Shown here in pieces: positions 43,694 through 51,487 of a stretch of 64,000 nucleotides of DNA. The stretch comes from JANPJV01 sp031425695 (GTDB lineage: Bacteria > Pseudomonadota > Gammaproteobacteria > Xanthomonadales > SZUA-5). The notes under the pieces were generated by a model, which saw only the letters and a list, made by a program, of their open reading frames with translations, ran no database searches and was not told where the DNA came from. Each line of letters begins with the position of its first letter. Position 1 is the first letter of the stretch. Where the stretch lies: contig JANPJV010000185.1 in the NCBI GenBank assembly GCA_031425695.1, positions 1 to 64,000 of the forward strand, in the 5' to 3' direction. The position numbers were made by a program, and so were the translations under genes.

Positions 43694-43903
43694 TCAAACG
43701 CCGTTCAAGCGCCCGCCGTTCACGCCTTGCTGCACAGTGGAATCACTCTTGCTGCGGGAAATGCCTTCGGCATATTCGCGCGCGTCCTGTTCCTGGTCGA
43801 ACGATGCGAGCGGCTTCTCGAAGCCCTCTTCGCACACATTCCATTGCCCATTCTGGCCCTGCACCACGCAGAACACGGTCGCGCCTTTCTGGTCGAATCC
43901 CAT
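43694..43903 (-). CDS. Small cytoplasmic protein, DUF2188-like
   Basis: This 69-residue protein starts at an ATG with AGGAG eight bases upstream. The pattern VFCVVQGQNGQWNVCEEGFEKPLASFDQEQDAREYAEGIS resembles DUF2188-type small proteins, in which a bent beta sheet (strand..W.V..EG....) precedes a helix (eAi..A...), although the match is loose. There is no signal or membrane segment. It stands between a REP cluster and a membrane protein gene. The function is unknown. Confidence 0.65.
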   Translation of the reverse strand: MGFDQKGATVFCVVQGQNGQWNVCEEGFEKPLASFDQEQDAREYAEGISRSKSDSTVQQGVNGGRLNGV

Positions 43904-44002
43904 GACACAACTCCTGGCTGAGGGGATATTTGGAAGCCAAGCTTGCTACGGCAGACGTCATGATTCTGTACGCTCGCGCACATGTGGGTCCCGAGGATGA
44001 GC

Positions 44003-44605
44003 TCAGCCGCGTCGGCGATTTTCGTAGCGCAGGCGCAGCACCGCGATGACATATGCAGCCGCCACGGCGAGCGGCAGCAACCACGCGACGTGGCCCGGGA
44101 AGGCCAACTGCACGGCGAGCGCAGTCACGGGCGCGCCGATGCCGAGGCCGGTATAGCCGGCGCTCTTGTAGAGCCAGCCATACGGCAGGAAATGCGAGCC
44201 GAAGAGCACGCCGAAGGCGAACGGGACGTAGGCGGGCGCCAGCGCGTAGACCAGGATCAGCACCGGCCAGTAGAAAAACTGCACGCCATTGAGCAGCCCG
44301 CCGAGGCCGTTGAGCGGATGACCCTTGGCCATCAGGTCGCCGCCGGCGAGGTGCGTGAACCACCAGCCGAGGGGGAACACCACGCCGGTCGCGAAAAAGC
44401 TCAGCAAGGCCGCCGTCTTGGGCGGTTGGAACCAGCCGAGCGCGGCGAAGGCGAGCCAGAACAGGGTGCCGGCAATGGGCATGCCGATACCGCGCTGCGT
44501 GATGCGCGCGGCCTCGTCGCGCAGGTCATCGAGAACGCGTGCCGCGTGGGGGTCGCGCATCGGCAGGGCCGGGGCGCGGTCGAGCGGTCGCGTCAGGGCA
44601 TTCAT
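44003..44605 (-). CDS. Polytopic membrane protein, possibly DUF7010-like
   Basis: This 200-residue protein has about five to six hydrophobic helices after a 45-residue cytoplasmic N-terminus. Segments include QRGIGMPIAGTLFWLAFAALGWF, GVVFPLGWWFTHLAGGDLMAKGHPLNGLGGLL and FAFGVLFGSHFLPYGWLYKSAGY. From memory this recalls small membrane proteins grouped as DUF7010; no function is known. The ATG at 44605 has AAGAGG upstream, and the in-frame extension to 44653 lacks a better ribosome site. Confidence 0.72.
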   Translation of the reverse strand: MNALTRPLDRAPALPMRDPHAARVLDDLRDEAARITQRGIGMPIAGTLFWLAFAALGWFQPPKTAALLSFFATGVVFPLGWWFTHLAGGDLMAKGHPLNGLGGLLNGVQFFYWPVLILVYALAPAYVPFAFGVLFGSHFLPYGWLYKSAGYTGLGIGAPVTALAVQLAFPGHVAWLLPLAVAAAYVIAVLRLRYENRRRG

Positions 44606-44783
44606 GGGGGCCTCTTGAGTCGTGGTTGGGTGGCCCGAAGCCTGCGCGTCCACGCTTTCCCTACCCAGTGGGAGGCGTCAACCGCTCGAGTTGACAGCTG
44701 TCAGCCCGTTGCGCGGCTCGAGAACCTGGCGGGCCTGCCTGCGGCTATGCTCGGCCATCGACAAGAATCTTGAGGGCACGCGC

Positions 44784-45200
44784 ATGTGGCAGTCGGCGGA
44801 AACATCCTTGCAGGGCCTGCCAGCCTTCCTGGCTTACTTTGGCGTCTCGCTGGGCCTGATCGCGCTGTTCCTGCTGATCTACACGCTGCTGACGCCGCAG
44901 CGCGAGTTCACCCTGATCCGCCTCAACAACAATGCCGCCGCCACCGCGCTTGGTGGCTCGCTGCTTGGCTTTGCACTGCCGCTGCACGGGGCCATCACCA
45001 ACGCGATCAGCCTGTTCGATTGCATGCTCTGGGGCCTGATCGCCGTGCTGATCCAGTCACTGACCTTCCTGCTGTTACGCCTGGTTCTGAGCGGCCTGCC
45101 CGACCGCATCGCACGCGGCGAGCAGGCGGCCGGAACCTTCGTTGCCGCGGCATCGATCAGCGTCGGACTGCTGAACGCCGCCTCCATGACGTATTACTGA
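44784..45200 (+). CDS. DUF350 membrane protein
   Basis: This 138-residue inner-membrane protein has four helices. It shows the DUF350 (UPF0719) pattern: LAYFGVSLGLIALFLLIYTLLTPQREFTLIRLNNNAAATALGGSLLGFALPL, then SLFDCMLWGLIAVLIQSLTFLLLRLVL and GTFVAAASISVGLLNAASM. The charged residues before the second helix pair and the N-N-N-A-A run are family features. The function is unknown; homologues often sit near phage-shock or PspA-like genes, but none is adjacent here. It converges with the gluzincin gene across a family C element. Confidence 0.85.
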   Translation: MWQSAETSLQGLPAFLAYFGVSLGLIALFLLIYTLLTPQREFTLIRLNNNAAATALGGSLLGFALPLHGAITNAISLFDCMLWGLIAVLIQSLTFLLLRLVLSGLPDRIARGEQAAGTFVAAASISVGLLNAASMTYY

Positions 45201-45209
45201 TCGATTGAG

Positions 45210-45285
45210 GTAGCCCGGGTAAGCGCAGCGCACCCGGGAAACCCCCGCGACATTTCCCCGGGTGCGCTGCGCTTACCCGGGCTAC
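45210..45285. repeat. Family C REP doublet overlapping a stop codon
   Basis: GTAGCCCGGGTAAGCGCAGC and its inverse GCTGCGCTTACCCGGGCTAC enclose about 18 bases. On the minus strand the GTAG head supplies the TAG stop (45282-45284) of the gluzincin gene. Confidence 0.88.
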
Positions 45286-46736
45286 GGGTTCCCGGATCGC
45301 CGCCCCATGATCGCCCGCCGAATCCCCGCGTCCGGCGCCGCGTCATCGAACCCCTTGACCTGCCGCCGGGCATCCAGCTCGATGCCGAGTTCGCGGTAAA
45401 GCGGGTCGAGATCGGGGAAGTTCATCGCGGACTCGGCGCGTGCGGCCGCCGGCGCGAATACCGTTTCGCCGGTAAGGCGGTCGAGCTCGCGGGCGAATTC
45501 GGTCGGGGTCCACGGGCGCAGGGCGGGCAGGCAGCAGTCGGCAAAGGCGGCGAGCGCGCGGTCGAGGTTCTGGCGTCCCTGCGTGCGCTGGCGCAGCTCC
45601 ACATCAGCCGCCAGCCAGAATGCCGCCCCGGACCAGTAGACGCGCATGTAGGCGCGCGAATCGTGCATGCCGGTGGCGACCTCGCTCAGCGGCTGGTCGC
45701 GCGCGGGATGCTTGCGGCCGCGTTCGAAACCAGCGACCAGCCTCTCCCAGGCCTCCGCGGGCGGCAGTACGCCACCGCGGGCGCGCAGGACGTTCTGCAG
45801 GTACGAGGCCAGGCCCTCGCCCATCCAGCTGCCGCGCGCACCCAGGTACGGGTGCAGCAGGTGGCTGACCTCGTGCGCGCCGGTCCAGTCTTCGATGAAG
45901 CTGGCCTGCGTCTCCTCGAGGTTGACGAAGAAGTGCACGCCACCGAGCCCGCCGCGATAAACCTGTCCCCACGGAACCGGACCGCCGCCGCGCGCGGTCG
46001 GCACCACCAGCGCCTGCACCTGGGGCAGCGGCAAGCCGCCGACCATGCCGTCGAGCAGGTCCGCCAGGTGGGACACCCAAGCGTGCATGCGCGTGCGCTC
46101 GGCGGGCGCCAGCTTGCCGAGGACGGCGAGCTGCAGGCGATCCTTGCCGCGTGCAATGACCTGCCCGGGTGTGCGCGTGAAGGCGGTCAGCGCCGGCCAG
46201 TAGCGTGGCCAGCTGCCGAGCGTGTAGACCGCCCGCCGGGGATCCGGCTGCGGCCAGGGCGCGCTGAAATACCAGCCATTCGGCAGCGTCATCACGAGCT
46301 GCATGTCGACGCGGCGGCTCGGCGGCCACCACAGCCAGCTGGCCGGCCACAGCAACAGGTCGGGCCCGACCCGATAGCCATGGTCATTGCCATTGCGGTC
46401 GGCCAGGCGGCCGAGCGCCACCGCATAGCTCGCACAGCCCGCTTCCCGGGCGCTCAGGCGCTCGCGACCAACGGCGGTGTCCCAGACATTCGGGTCGAGC
46501 GGGACGAGATAGTCGTGGGCGTGAGCTTCCAGCGATTCGAGCAGCACACGCTCACCGGCCGGCGGGCAGACTTCGACCTCGAGGGTTTCGCTCGCTTCGG
46601 AAAATCTTGCCGCATAACGCCAGTCAGCGGCGCTGGCCGCCAGCGAGCTCGCCAGGAGGAGGGCGTGGCTGAAGTAAGCCACGCAGCGCAGCGGCCGTCT
46701 CCGGCAATCTGAAGCCCGCGTGCGGTCACGGCCCAT
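45282..46736 (-). CDS. Exported gluzincin metallopeptidase, M61-like
   Basis: This 484-residue protein begins with a basic region and a hydrophobic signal (CVAYFSHALLLASSLAASAAD). The N-terminal half is beta-rich. The catalytic region has HEVSH, with the Glu and both zinc His, followed 15 residues later by GEGLASY, where the first Glu is the likely third ligand; this resembles M61/M1 peptidases although the spacing is shorter than usual. It starts 17 bases after the ECF sigma-factor gene, so the two are probably one operon and the peptidase a sigma target. The TAG stop lies inside a REP. Confidence 0.78.
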   Translation of the reverse strand: MGRDRTRASDCRRRPLRCVAYFSHALLLASSLAASAADWRYAARFSEASETLEVEVCPPAGERVLLESLEAHAHDYLVPLDPNVWDTAVGRERLSAREAGCASYAVALGRLADRNGNDHGYRVGPDLLLWPASWLWWPPSRRVDMQLVMTLPNGWYFSAPWPQPDPRRAVYTLGSWPRYWPALTAFTRTPGQVIARGKDRLQLAVLGKLAPAERTRMHAWVSHLADLLDGMVGGLPLPQVQALVVPTARGGGPVPWGQVYRGGLGGVHFFVNLEETQASFIEDWTGAHEVSHLLHPYLGARGSWMGEGLASYLQNVLRARGGVLPPAEAWERLVAGFERGRKHPARDQPLSEVATGMHDSRAYMRVYWSGAAFWLAADVELRQRTQGRQNLDRALAAFADCCLPALRPWTPTEFARELDRLTGETVFAPAAARAESAMNFPDLDPLYRELGIELDARRQVKGFDDAAPDAGIRRAIMGRRSGNP

Positions 46737-46753
46737 CGGAGCGCTTGCCGGGC

Positions 46754-47374
46754 TCAGGCTTTTGCCCGCATGGGCGCCGCTGCGGGCGCAGGGCCGGACT
46801 CGCGCGCGATCCATGCATCGCGAAGGCGTTCGCGTGCACGGTGCACCACCCGATGAAAGTGGGCCGCGTCGATTCCGAGCGCCGAGCAGACCTCGTCACG
46901 GGTTTCCTCGAGAAAATAGAAGCGCCGGAGAAGTTCGCGGTCGCGCATCACCGGCAGGGACTCGACGAGGCCGCGGAGCAATCTCGATTGTTCCTCCTGG
47001 GCCCGCTGGACGGCAGGATCGGCACCGGCCGCCGAAGGATCGGCCATCGCGTCAGGATCGACGCCACTCGAAAACGCTGCACCCATTCGATAATGGGCCC
47101 GACAACGGTTGCTGATCGCCACCTGCAGGTAATGCGGCAGGGCCTGCGGATCCTCGATCAATCCGCAGCGGAGTCTCTCGACAATATCGGCGAGCACTTC
47201 CTGGGCGATGTCTTCGGCGAGGGGTTCGTTGGGTCGGCAATGGCGCTTGACGAGCGCGCGCACGGGACGTTCGTAGCGCAGCGCGAGCGCCTGCTCCGCC
47301 AGCCGATCGCCTCTGCGGATGCGATCGACCAAGGTTGCCAAGTCTGCGTCCATTCGAGCGTCCGCCGCTCCCAT
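46754..47374 (-). CDS. ECF-type RNA polymerase sigma factor
   Basis: This 206-residue sigma-70-family protein has region 2 (about 15-80: DRIRRGDRLAEQALALRYERPVRALVKRHC..EPLAEDIAQEVLADIVERL) and region 4 (about 140-185: LPVMRDRELLRRFYFLEETRDEVCSALGIDAAHFHRVVHRARERL). The alanine/proline-rich linker between them is long. No anti-sigma gene follows; the next gene encodes an exported peptidase. The ATG at 47374 has GGAAG upstream; an inner ATG at 47353 is less well placed. The stimulus is unknown. Confidence 0.88.
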   Translation of the reverse strand: MGAADARMDADLATLVDRIRRGDRLAEQALALRYERPVRALVKRHCRPNEPLAEDIAQEVLADIVERLRCGLIEDPQALPHYLQVAISNRCRAHYRMGAAFSSGVDPDAMADPSAAGADPAVQRAQEEQSRLLRGLVESLPVMRDRELLRRFYFLEETRDEVCSALGIDAAHFHRVVHRARERLRDAWIARESGPAPAAAPMRAKA

Positions 47375-47679
47375 GACCAGGTAGCTTCCAATGCATCGGA
47401 TCGGTCTTCAACTTAACACAGGCGGTGTGACACTTGGTGTCATTGCCAGCCCCGGTGGGAATTCGGCGCGACAGCCTGAATTCAGCCACCGGGCTCAATG
47501 ACAATGTTGCCGTGGCGGCAGTTACTGCAGTCGCTGCCGCGCAGTTGCGCGGTTTTGGGGAGTCAGCGGCGCCTCCGTCAACATTAATCGGCCTTCATCT
47601 CGTTACTCGTAAATGAACCTTTGCCGTGACCTTCGACAGTGGACATGGAACTTTTGCTGTTGCACCCTATCTATGGGTT

Positions 47680-47808
47680 CGGGCCAACTCAGTTTGGCCC
47701 GGTTCACTCCTCCCCTGAAGTGAACCTTCCTAGATCTCCAGGTCTTCCCCAACCTGGTTATCTGACCCCCGGCCCCGAGCGCCCCCCAACGCTCGGGGCC
47801 AACTTTTT
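47680..47808 (+). ncRNA. Candidate small RNA with four hairpins and intrinsic terminator
   Basis: Four perfect hairpins follow each other: 47680-47701 (8-base stem, loop CTCAGT), 47701-47726 (8-base stem, loop CCTCCCCTGA), 47738-47757 (6-base stem, loop CTTCCCCA) and 47771-47800 (11-base stem, loop CCCCCCAA), the last followed by AACTTTTT. Three loops are C-rich and complementary to Shine-Dalgarno sequences. No coding gene on the plus strand ends here, so the terminator must serve an RNA that starts within 47375-47770. A weak -10-like TATCTAT at 47668 would place the 5' end at the first hairpin. This layout resembles C-rich-loop sRNAs such as Xanthomonas sX13, from memory. The rest of the 47375-47849 gap shows no gene. 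Confidence 0.55.
47771..47808 (+). terminator. Rho-independent terminator
   Basis: An 11-base perfect stem GGCCCCGAGCG / CGCTCGGGGCC with an 8-base loop is followed by AAC and five T. It is the best intrinsic terminator in the window and lies 42 bases upstream of the next coding start. Confidence 0.85.
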
Positions 47809-47849
47809 GTGGGGCGGCGAAAGGCCGATTCCCAATCCTGGTTCTCGAC

Positions 47850-49460
47850 ATGACAGCCCCGTACGCGCCGTTTCTTCCGGCTGTGGCGATCGCCTGGAGC
47901 GCGCTCGCGGTCGCACCCGGCCTGTCGGAGCCAGTCAAATTGTGTGGATTGCTGCTGGTCGCGGCCGCCTTGGTCGGCAGCGTGCGGATCGATGTTTTCT
48001 CGCAGACAACCAACCGAGTGTTCACCGGCTATCTGGTGAGCCTGCTGATCGCGACGCTGCTCGCCAGGGAACCGGCGATCGCGCTGTCCGGCACTGTCGG
48101 GCGTGCCCAGGGACTGCTCGCCAGCCTCGGCCTGGTCATCGTTGTCGCTGCAGCGGCGAACCTGGACGAACGCTGGCGCACCCGCACCATCGTCGTCACC
48201 GTCCTGGTCGGGCTGCTGGTGGGATCGATGGCGCTGTTGCAACGCGCCGGCCTCGATCCGCTGGGCTGGACCGCGGCGATTCCAGCACGCCCGGCTGCGA
48301 CCCTCAGCAACGCCAGTGTGCTGGCTGGCTTTCTCGGGCTCTGCCTGCTACTCGCGTTGTGGCTTTCGTGGTCGCGGCCGCGCGCCCGCAGCCGGTGGCT
48401 GATCGCGGCGGGCGTGCTGTTCGCGGGCTTGCTCGCCAGTGGCAATCGCAGCATGCCGATCGCGCTCGCGCTGACCGGCCTGATGCTCGCGCTGCTGCAG
48501 GCGCGCTGGCGCGCCTGGCGGTTGCCGGTGCTGGCGCTGGTCGTGCTGCTGACCGGTGCGCTCGCGAGCCAGCGCATCGAGTCCCTGCACGACCGCAGCG
48601 TGCTCTGGCGGGCAGCCGCCCATACCATCGGCACGCCGCCGCGGGTCGTCGATCTTTCCGGGCAGGCGGATGCGTTGCAGCGCTGGCGCCCCTGGATTGG
48701 TTACGGTCCCGACCAGCAACAGGCGCCGCTGCGGCTGCAGTTGTCGGGACTGCGCCCCGACGCCGCCGTCATGCAGGCCGACCGCGCCCATCAGTTGCTG
48801 CTCGACCGCGTGCTCGAAAGCGGCTGGCTCGGCCTCGCCGCGGGCCTGGCGCTGTGCCTGCTGGTTGCCGCCCGGCTCTGGCCGCGACTGTGGCAAGCGC
48901 CGTCCGCTGACCGCACCGAAGCCGTCGCCCTGGCGTGCGCGCTCGGCGCCTGGCTGCTGCACCTGCAGATGAATTTTGCCTTGACCGGAGACCGCACACT
49001 CGCGTTCGTGCTGATCGGCTTCGCGCTGGCGCCGCCGGGTGCACGCATGGCGTCGAGCGCGCGCGGCTGGCCGCTGCTGCACGCCTCGGCGATGCTGGTG
49101 TTGCTTGCCGGGGCGGCGTTCGCGCTGCTCGGGCCGGCGGTACAGGCCGAGCGGATCTTTGTCGCCGGGCAGCAGCGTTACGCGCAGGCCCTGACCGCCG
49201 AGCCGGTGCCTGCCGCCCGGCAGCTGACCGACGCCGCCCGCCTCTTCGAGCAGGTTGCTGCGCTGCGCCGTTTCGACACCGACGCCGCGCTCGCCGCCGC
49301 CAGCGCGTGGATCGAGGCCGCCGCGATTTCCGGCGAGCAGGCCAACATCGATGCCGCGCGGCAGTGGCTCGCCCGCGCCCGCGCGGTCGATCCCCGCGAT
49401 CCGCGTCTGCAGCCGGTCGAGGAACGGATCGCGCGGGTGCAAGCGGCGCTGGGACCGTGA
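47850..49460 (+). CDS. O-antigen ligase (WaaL/Wzy_C)-like membrane protein
   Basis: This 536-residue inner-membrane protein has about ten to twelve helices. The Wzy_C-type segment DRAHQLLLDRVLESGWLGLAAGLALCLL (around residue 310) follows a periplasmic loop (about 245-305) with GYGPDQQQAPL. The C-terminal about 110 residues are soluble and helical (AERIFVAGQQRYAQAL..DAARLFEQVAALRRFD), like the TPR-type tail of Wzy_C/TPR proteins. Such proteins ligate or polymerise glycans, lipid A-linked or pilin-linked. No LPS biosynthesis gene is adjacent, so the acceptor is unknown. It begins 41 bases after a strong terminator. Confidence 0.8.
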   Translation: MTAPYAPFLPAVAIAWSALAVAPGLSEPVKLCGLLLVAAALVGSVRIDVFSQTTNRVFTGYLVSLLIATLLAREPAIALSGTVGRAQGLLASLGLVIVVAAAANLDERWRTRTIVVTVLVGLLVGSMALLQRAGLDPLGWTAAIPARPAATLSNASVLAGFLGLCLLLALWLSWSRPRARSRWLIAAGVLFAGLLASGNRSMPIALALTGLMLALLQARWRAWRLPVLALVVLLTGALASQRIESLHDRSVLWRAAAHTIGTPPRVVDLSGQADALQRWRPWIGYGPDQQQAPLRLQLSGLRPDAAVMQADRAHQLLLDRVLESGWLGLAAGLALCLLVAARLWPRLWQAPSADRTEAVALACALGAWLLHLQMNFALTGDRTLAFVLIGFALAPPGARMASSARGWPLLHASAMLVLLAGAAFALLGPAVQAERIFVAGQQRYAQALTAEPVPAARQLTDAARLFEQVAALRRFDTDAALAAASAWIEAAAISGEQANIDAARQWLARARAVDPRDPRLQPVEERIARVQAALGP

Positions 49461-49465
49461 TTTTT

Positions 49466-49545
49466 GGAGGGCGGCACTCCCGCGCCGCTGCTCTGCGGTT
49501 CTCCAAGCTGCACGCAACAGCGGCGGCGCAGGAGCGCCGCCCTCC
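49466..49545. repeat. Family E REP doublet
   Basis: GGAGGGCGGCACTCCCGCGC and CGGCGCAGGAGCGCCGCCCT are inverted arms; a third partial copy (GCGGCACGGGAGCGCTGTCG) follows at about 49560. It lies between the ligase-like gene and oleC. Confidence 0.8.
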
Positions 49546-49659
49546 TCAGCAGCAATAGCGGCGGCACGGGAGCGCTGTCGTCCCCAGTCGCAACAGTCCA
49601 AGGTTGACCACTTGGCCCAAAGCGTCCAACCTTCGCGCCCACTCATTGCAGCAGCACCC

Positions 49660-51363
49660 ATGGACAGTGCCAATATCGCGTCTGCCCTGACGCGCATGGC
49701 GCGCGAGCGGCCGCACCAGATTGCGATCTTCGTGCCCTGCGGCAGTGATGCAGCGGGCCGCCCCGCGCACACCCACCTCACTTACGCGCAGCTCGACGAA
49801 GAGTCGGACGCGATCGCCTGCAGTCTCGAGCGCAATGGCATCGGCCGCGGTGTGCGCACCGTACTGATGGTGCGACCGAGCCTGGAACTGTTCGTGCTGA
49901 TGTATGCGTTGTTCAAGGCCGGGGCGGTGCCGATCCTGGTCGATCCCGGGATTTCGCGGGCGGCGCTTAAACAGTGCCTTGCCGAAGCCGAGCCGGTCGC
50001 TTTCATCGGCATCCCGCTCGCGCATGCCGCGCGTATCGCGCTCGGCTGGGGACGACGCACGGTCAAGATCCTGGTCACCGTCGGCCCGCGGCTGGCGTGG
50101 GGTGGACACAGCTACGCCGAGCTCCTGAAGCGCGGGCGCGAAGGCAGCGATGCGCGGCGGCGGTGTCCGCCGGTGCTCGCCGATATCCGCGAGGATGATC
50201 CGGCGGCGATCCTGTTCACCTCCGGCTCGACCGGAGTACCCAAGGGTGTGGTCTACCAGCACCGCCATTTCATGGCGCAGGTCGAGCTGCTGCGGACGGC
50301 GTTCGACATCGAGCCCGGCGAGATCAGCCTGCCGACGTTTCCGCCCTTTGCCTTGTTCGACCCGGCGCTCGGCATGACCACGGTAATCCCGGAAATGGAT
50401 CCCACCCGCCCGGCGATGGCCGACCCGGCCAAGCTGATCCAGAACATCGTCGACTTTGGCGTCACCAACCTGTTCGCGTCGCCGGCGCTGGTCAATACAC
50501 TTTCGCGCTGGGGGGCGCCGCGCGGCGTCAAGCTGCCGACGCTCAAGCGCGTGATCTCGGCCGGCGCGCCGGTGCCGGTTGCCGTGGTCGAGCGCATGCG
50601 CAAGCTACTGCCCGACGGCGCCACGCTGTGGACGCCCTATGGCGCTACCGAATGCCTGCCGGTCGCGGTGGTCGAGGGCCGCGAGCTCACCGAGTTTGCG
50701 CGCCTGCGCACCGAGCACGGTGCCGGCACGCTGGTCGGGCGCGTGGTGCCGCCGAACCTGGTGCGCATCATTCGCATCAGCGACGAGCCGGTCCCGGTGT
50801 GGCAGGACGACCTGGAAGTCGCCACCGGCAGCGTCGGCGAGATCACGGTGACCGGACCGACCACGACCGAGCGCTATTTCAACCGTCCGCAGGCGGACAT
50901 CCTCGGCAAGATCCGCGACGGCAATCGCATCGTCCATCGCATGGGTGACCTCGGCTATTTCGACGAAACCGGGCGCCTGTGGATGTGTGGCCGCAAGAGC
51001 CAGCGCGTCGAGACCACCCAGGGCCCGCTGTTTACCGAGCAGGTCGAGCCGATCTTCAATACCCACCCGCTCGTGTTCCGCAGCGCGCTGGTCGGGGTCG
51101 GCCCGCGCGGCGCCGAGCGGCCGGTGGTGATCGCCGAGCTCGAGCCGGACGTCGGCCGTGAAGAACAGCCGCGCATCCGCGAAGAGCTGCTGGCCCTCGC
51201 CCAGCGCAACGCGCACACCCGCAGCATTGCCGAGGTGCTGTTCTACCCTCGCTTCCCGGTGGATATCCGCCACAACGCCAAGATCGGACGGGAATTCCTG
51301 AAGCACTGGGCACAGGGACGGGTGAGCGGCGAAGCGGTGGTCGTGGGGAAGGATCGGGTATGA
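49660..51363 (+). CDS. oleC: OleC, AMP-dependent beta-lactone synthetase of olefin biosynthesis
   Basis: This 567-residue ANL-superfamily enzyme cyclises 2-alkyl-3-hydroxy acids to beta-lactones with ATP in the long-chain olefin (Ole) pathway. Motifs are A3 FTSGSTGVPKGVV (about 187-200), A5 YGATE, A7 RMGDLGYFDETGRLWMCGRKSQRV and the C-terminal core DIRHNAKIGRE with its Lys. Regions such as LPTFPPFALFDPALGMTTVIPEMDPTRPA are typical of OleC rather than of acyl-CoA ligases. The identification is strengthened by OleD directly downstream. OleA (thiolase) and OleB (hydrolase) are not in the window, unlike the usual cluster. Confidence 0.9.
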   Translation: MDSANIASALTRMARERPHQIAIFVPCGSDAAGRPAHTHLTYAQLDEESDAIACSLERNGIGRGVRTVLMVRPSLELFVLMYALFKAGAVPILVDPGISRAALKQCLAEAEPVAFIGIPLAHAARIALGWGRRTVKILVTVGPRLAWGGHSYAELLKRGREGSDARRRCPPVLADIREDDPAAILFTSGSTGVPKGVVYQHRHFMAQVELLRTAFDIEPGEISLPTFPPFALFDPALGMTTVIPEMDPTRPAMADPAKLIQNIVDFGVTNLFASPALVNTLSRWGAPRGVKLPTLKRVISAGAPVPVAVVERMRKLLPDGATLWTPYGATECLPVAVVEGRELTEFARLRTEHGAGTLVGRVVPPNLVRIIRISDEPVPVWQDDLEVATGSVGEITVTGPTTTERYFNRPQADILGKIRDGNRIVHRMGDLGYFDETGRLWMCGRKSQRVETTQGPLFTEQVEPIFNTHPLVFRSALVGVGPRGAERPVVIAELEPDVGREEQPRIREELLALAQRNAHTRSIAEVLFYPRFPVDIRHNAKIGREFLKHWAQGRVSGEAVVVGKDRV

Positions 51364-51383
51364 GGGCGGGAGTGGGCTTGGAA

Positions 51384-51474
51384 GTAGGCCATGTTGCTCG
51401 CGCAGCGAGCTACTTGACTTGGCTCTGCCAGCACCGGTGTCAAGTAGTCCGCTGGCGCGGACAACATGACCTAC
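51384..51474. repeat. Family B REP doublet between oleC and oleD
   Basis: GTAGGCCATGTTGCTCGCGC and the inverse GCGCGGACAACATGACCTAC enclose about 25 bases. It sits inside the oleC-oleD transcription unit, 20 bases after oleC and 14 bases before oleD. Confidence 0.88.
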
Positions 51475-51487
51475 AGAAGCCCCGACA

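Noticed and set aside
47850..49460. OleA or OleB upstream of oleC
   Set aside because: The upstream protein is a polytopic Wzy_C-like membrane protein, not a thiolase or an alpha/beta-hydrolase.
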